DNA of 43,487 bases, taken from contig JAQBNN010000047.1 of NCBI GenBank assembly GCA_028288505.1, positions 1 through 43,487 of the forward strand, read 5' to 3'. Under the pieces are notes generated by a model that had not been told where the DNA came from, did not search any database, and saw nothing but the letters and a program-made list of their open reading frames with translations. Position 1 is the first letter of the stretch. Each line of letters starts with the position of its first letter. This DNA is from Segetibacter sp. GTDB lineage: Bacteria > Bacteroidota > Bacteroidia > Chitinophagales > Chitinophagaceae. The translations under genes and the position numbers were made by a program. Of this stretch, positions 42,308-43,487 are shown one piece after another.

Positions 42308-43186
42308 ATGAAAACAATACTTGTCGCTACAGATTTTTCTCCGGCTGCACATAACGCCTTAATGTATGCTGTTAAGATGGCCACCTATGTTCATGCAAAA
42401 GTGGTTTTATTAAATGTATACCAAACCGTAAACTACATATCCGATATGGTGGTAATGGTTCCCGACCAGGAGTTGAGGGAAGAGAATGAAGAATTGCTAC
42501 TGAACGAGTTTGCACAATTAAGCGAAGAGCAAAAAGAATTCGCTACACTACGTTGTGAACTTGGAAGTGCAACCGATACTATAATTTCTGTTGCCGCCGA
42601 AATTGATGCTGATTGGATAGTTGTGGGTATGAAAAGATCCGATAAAACTTTCAGGAAGATCTTTGGAAGTACTGTGTTGTCACTTCGTCGTGTATCCTCG
42701 CTGCCTCTAATTATTGTTCCGGAAGAAGTAACATTCACCGGTATTAAAAAGATAGCACTTGCAAGTGATCTTACTGCAGAGCACGATATCCATCTTCTTG
42801 ATCCCCTGGTTAAATTAGGCTCTGCATTTCATTCAAACGTGTATGTGGTTAAGGTGCTTCAAAAATACGCCAACGAAGAAACTGCGAGGGGGCAGGTTCC
42901 TTACAACGTTAAGTGGTGTCTCAAAGAGCTTTCGCCAGGATTTGAGTTTTTGAAAGACGACAACTTTAGCCATGCATTAAACACTTTTATTCACGATCAC
43001 GAAGTCCAGATGTTGGCTATGGTGGCACATCCTCATTCTATTTTAGAAAGAATGTTTGTTAGAAGTTCCATTAAAGAAATGCTTTTTAAGGCAAACGTGC
43101 CCATCCTTATTCTGCCAGGCTTTCCCGGCGTTAACCTAAACGATCAGGAAAGTAGCATAATAGAGATGGCGAAAGCAGCATATTAA
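42308..43186 (+). CDS. Universal stress protein with two UspA domains
   Basis: A 292-residue cytoplasmic protein made of two tandem UspA folds. The first (1-140) begins MKTILVATDFSPAAHNALMY and includes DWIVVGMKRSDKTFRKIFG followed by STVLSLRRVSSLPLIIVP, the usual nucleotide-binding end. The second (about 147-275) begins IKKIALASDLTAEHDIHLLD and ends SIKEMLFKANVPILILPGFP but lacks the glycine-rich motif, so it may not bind ATP. Universal stress proteins often accompany oxygen-limitation regulons. It follows the second yceI by 47 bases, probably in the same transcript. Confidence 0.9.
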   Translation: MKTILVATDFSPAAHNALMYAVKMATYVHAKVVLLNVYQTVNYISDMVVMVPDQELREENEELLLNEFAQLSEEQKEFATLRCELGSATDTIISVAAEIDADWIVVGMKRSDKTFRKIFGSTVLSLRRVSSLPLIIVPEEVTFTGIKKIALASDLTAEHDIHLLDPLVKLGSAFHSNVYVVKVLQKYANEETARGQVPYNVKWCLKELSPGFEFLKDDNFSHALNTFIHDHEVQMLAMVAHPHSILERMFVRSSIKEMLFKANVPILILPGFPGVNLNDQESSIIEMAKAAY

Positions 43187-43451
43187 CGACGCTCACAAGT
43201 TCAATTAGTTTTTGGAGATATTTTTGTTCAGGCATTTGAATAAGAATTAAGCATCGTTGTGTCACTCACTTGTACTGTTATTTTTCTTATCAACAGGCAC
43301 GCTGCACTATTACTAACAAACACCTTCCCTAATCCAAAAGTGTGTGGTTGAATAAAAAAGTTTCATAGAAATAACAAAAAGAAGGTTATCTATTTCAAGA
43401 TAAAAGACTAAATAGCAGCGGAAATAGAAATACACCTTTATGATTATACAG
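43187..43451. other. Intergenic region with a dispersed repeat
   Basis: 265 AT-rich bases between the universal stress gene and the next start. Apart from one repeat copy (43245-43275) I see no gene, no exact TAnnTTTG element and no TGA-N6-TCA operator. Confidence 0.5.
43245..43275 (+). repeat. Dispersed intergenic repeat, variant II (copy i)
   Basis: AATTAAGCAT followed by CGTTGTGTCACTCACTTGTA plus C (43255-43275). The core is identical to copies a and g, and the AATTAAGCAT lead is shared with copy c of variant I, tying the two variants into one family. Confidence 0.85.
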
Positions 43452-43487
43452 ATGAAGTATAAGTTTTTATTAAGCCTTCTCTTATTA
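43452..43487 (+). CDS. Start of a gene running off the window (signal peptide only)
   Basis: ATG 43452 opens 12 codons, MKYKFLLSLLLL, a typical signal-peptide start with two lysines and a leucine core, uninterrupted to the edge. An in-frame ATG at 43440 would add MIIQ. The protein is probably exported; nothing more can be said. Confidence 0.55.
   Translation, partial: MKYKFLLSLLLL

Noticed and set aside
1-43487. CRISPR array, prophage, insertion sequence, tRNA or rRNA
   Set aside because: No regular spaced repeats, transposase or phage proteins, or tRNA/rRNA motifs were recognised on either strand; the repeats present are dispersed, not arrayed.

Overview
The window comes from an AT-rich member of the Bacteroidota, most likely of the Chitinophagaceae type. 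The grounds are two tandem SusC/SusD outer-membrane pairs, lipoprotein boxes followed by CKKDF, promoters of the TAnnTTTG type rather than sigma-70 type, a fused CcoN-CcoO cbb3 oxidase subunit, and YceI, GH92 and Gfo/Idh/MocA proteins typical of that group. Genus cannot be fixed from sequence reading alone. No rRNA, tRNA, CRISPR array, phage or insertion sequence was recognised.

Left half (1-22361) is a carbohydrate utilisation locus. A divergent AraC regulator faces a long co-directional run: SusC1, SusD1, SusC2, SusD2, a phosphodiester-glycosidase lipoprotein (NAGPA fold), an MFS transporter of the nucleoside/sugar type, a GMC flavoprotein dehydrogenase, its Tat-signal small subunit, a Gfo/Idh/MocA oxidoreductase, a TIM-barrel isomerase/epimerase, a monohaem cytochrome c lipoprotein, a DUF1080 (3-keto-disaccharide hydrolase family) lipoprotein, a GH92 alpha-mannosidase and a GntR regulator. 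Together these read as uptake of a glycan fragment, oxidation of a glycoside at C3 with electrons leaving through cytochrome c, cleavage of the 3-keto-glycoside and reduction of the product, with an alpha-mannosidase and a phosphodiester glycosidase supplying substrate.

Right half (22362-43487) is a low-oxygen respiration locus. A PAS histidine kinase overlaps by 4 bases a response regulator that is itself fused to a Crp/Fnr DNA-binding module, i.e. a FixL-like kinase feeding a FixJ/FixK-like fusion. Downstream lie an acetyl-CoA hydrolase/transferase, a cupin, an uncharacterised 129-residue protein, hemN, and the cbb3 oxidase set ccoI, ccoS, ccoNO, ccoQ, ccoP, ccoG, fixH and a CcoH-like membrane protein, then YceI, a porin-like barrel, a second YceI and a two-domain universal stress protein.

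The strongest new observation is a set of eight palindromes TGA-N6-TCA (seven exact, one with a single mismatch) in front of six transcription units in this right half. Their centres fall at exactly 36.5 or exactly 58.5 bases upstream of the last G of a TAnnTTTG-like promoter element. The two values differ by 22 bases, two turns of the helix, as expected for class II and class I activation by a Crp/Fnr protein. The recognition helix of the neighbouring fusion regulator keeps the Glu and Arg that in Fnr read this half-site. The window therefore appears to hold a complete two-protein oxygen (or redox/NO) circuit with its local regulon.

Other structure: nine copies of a short dispersed intergenic repeat in two variants with compensatory changes, a decayed TfoX-family gene lying between two inverted copies of that repeat, and a 350-base repeat-filled gap that splits ccoNO from ccoQP.
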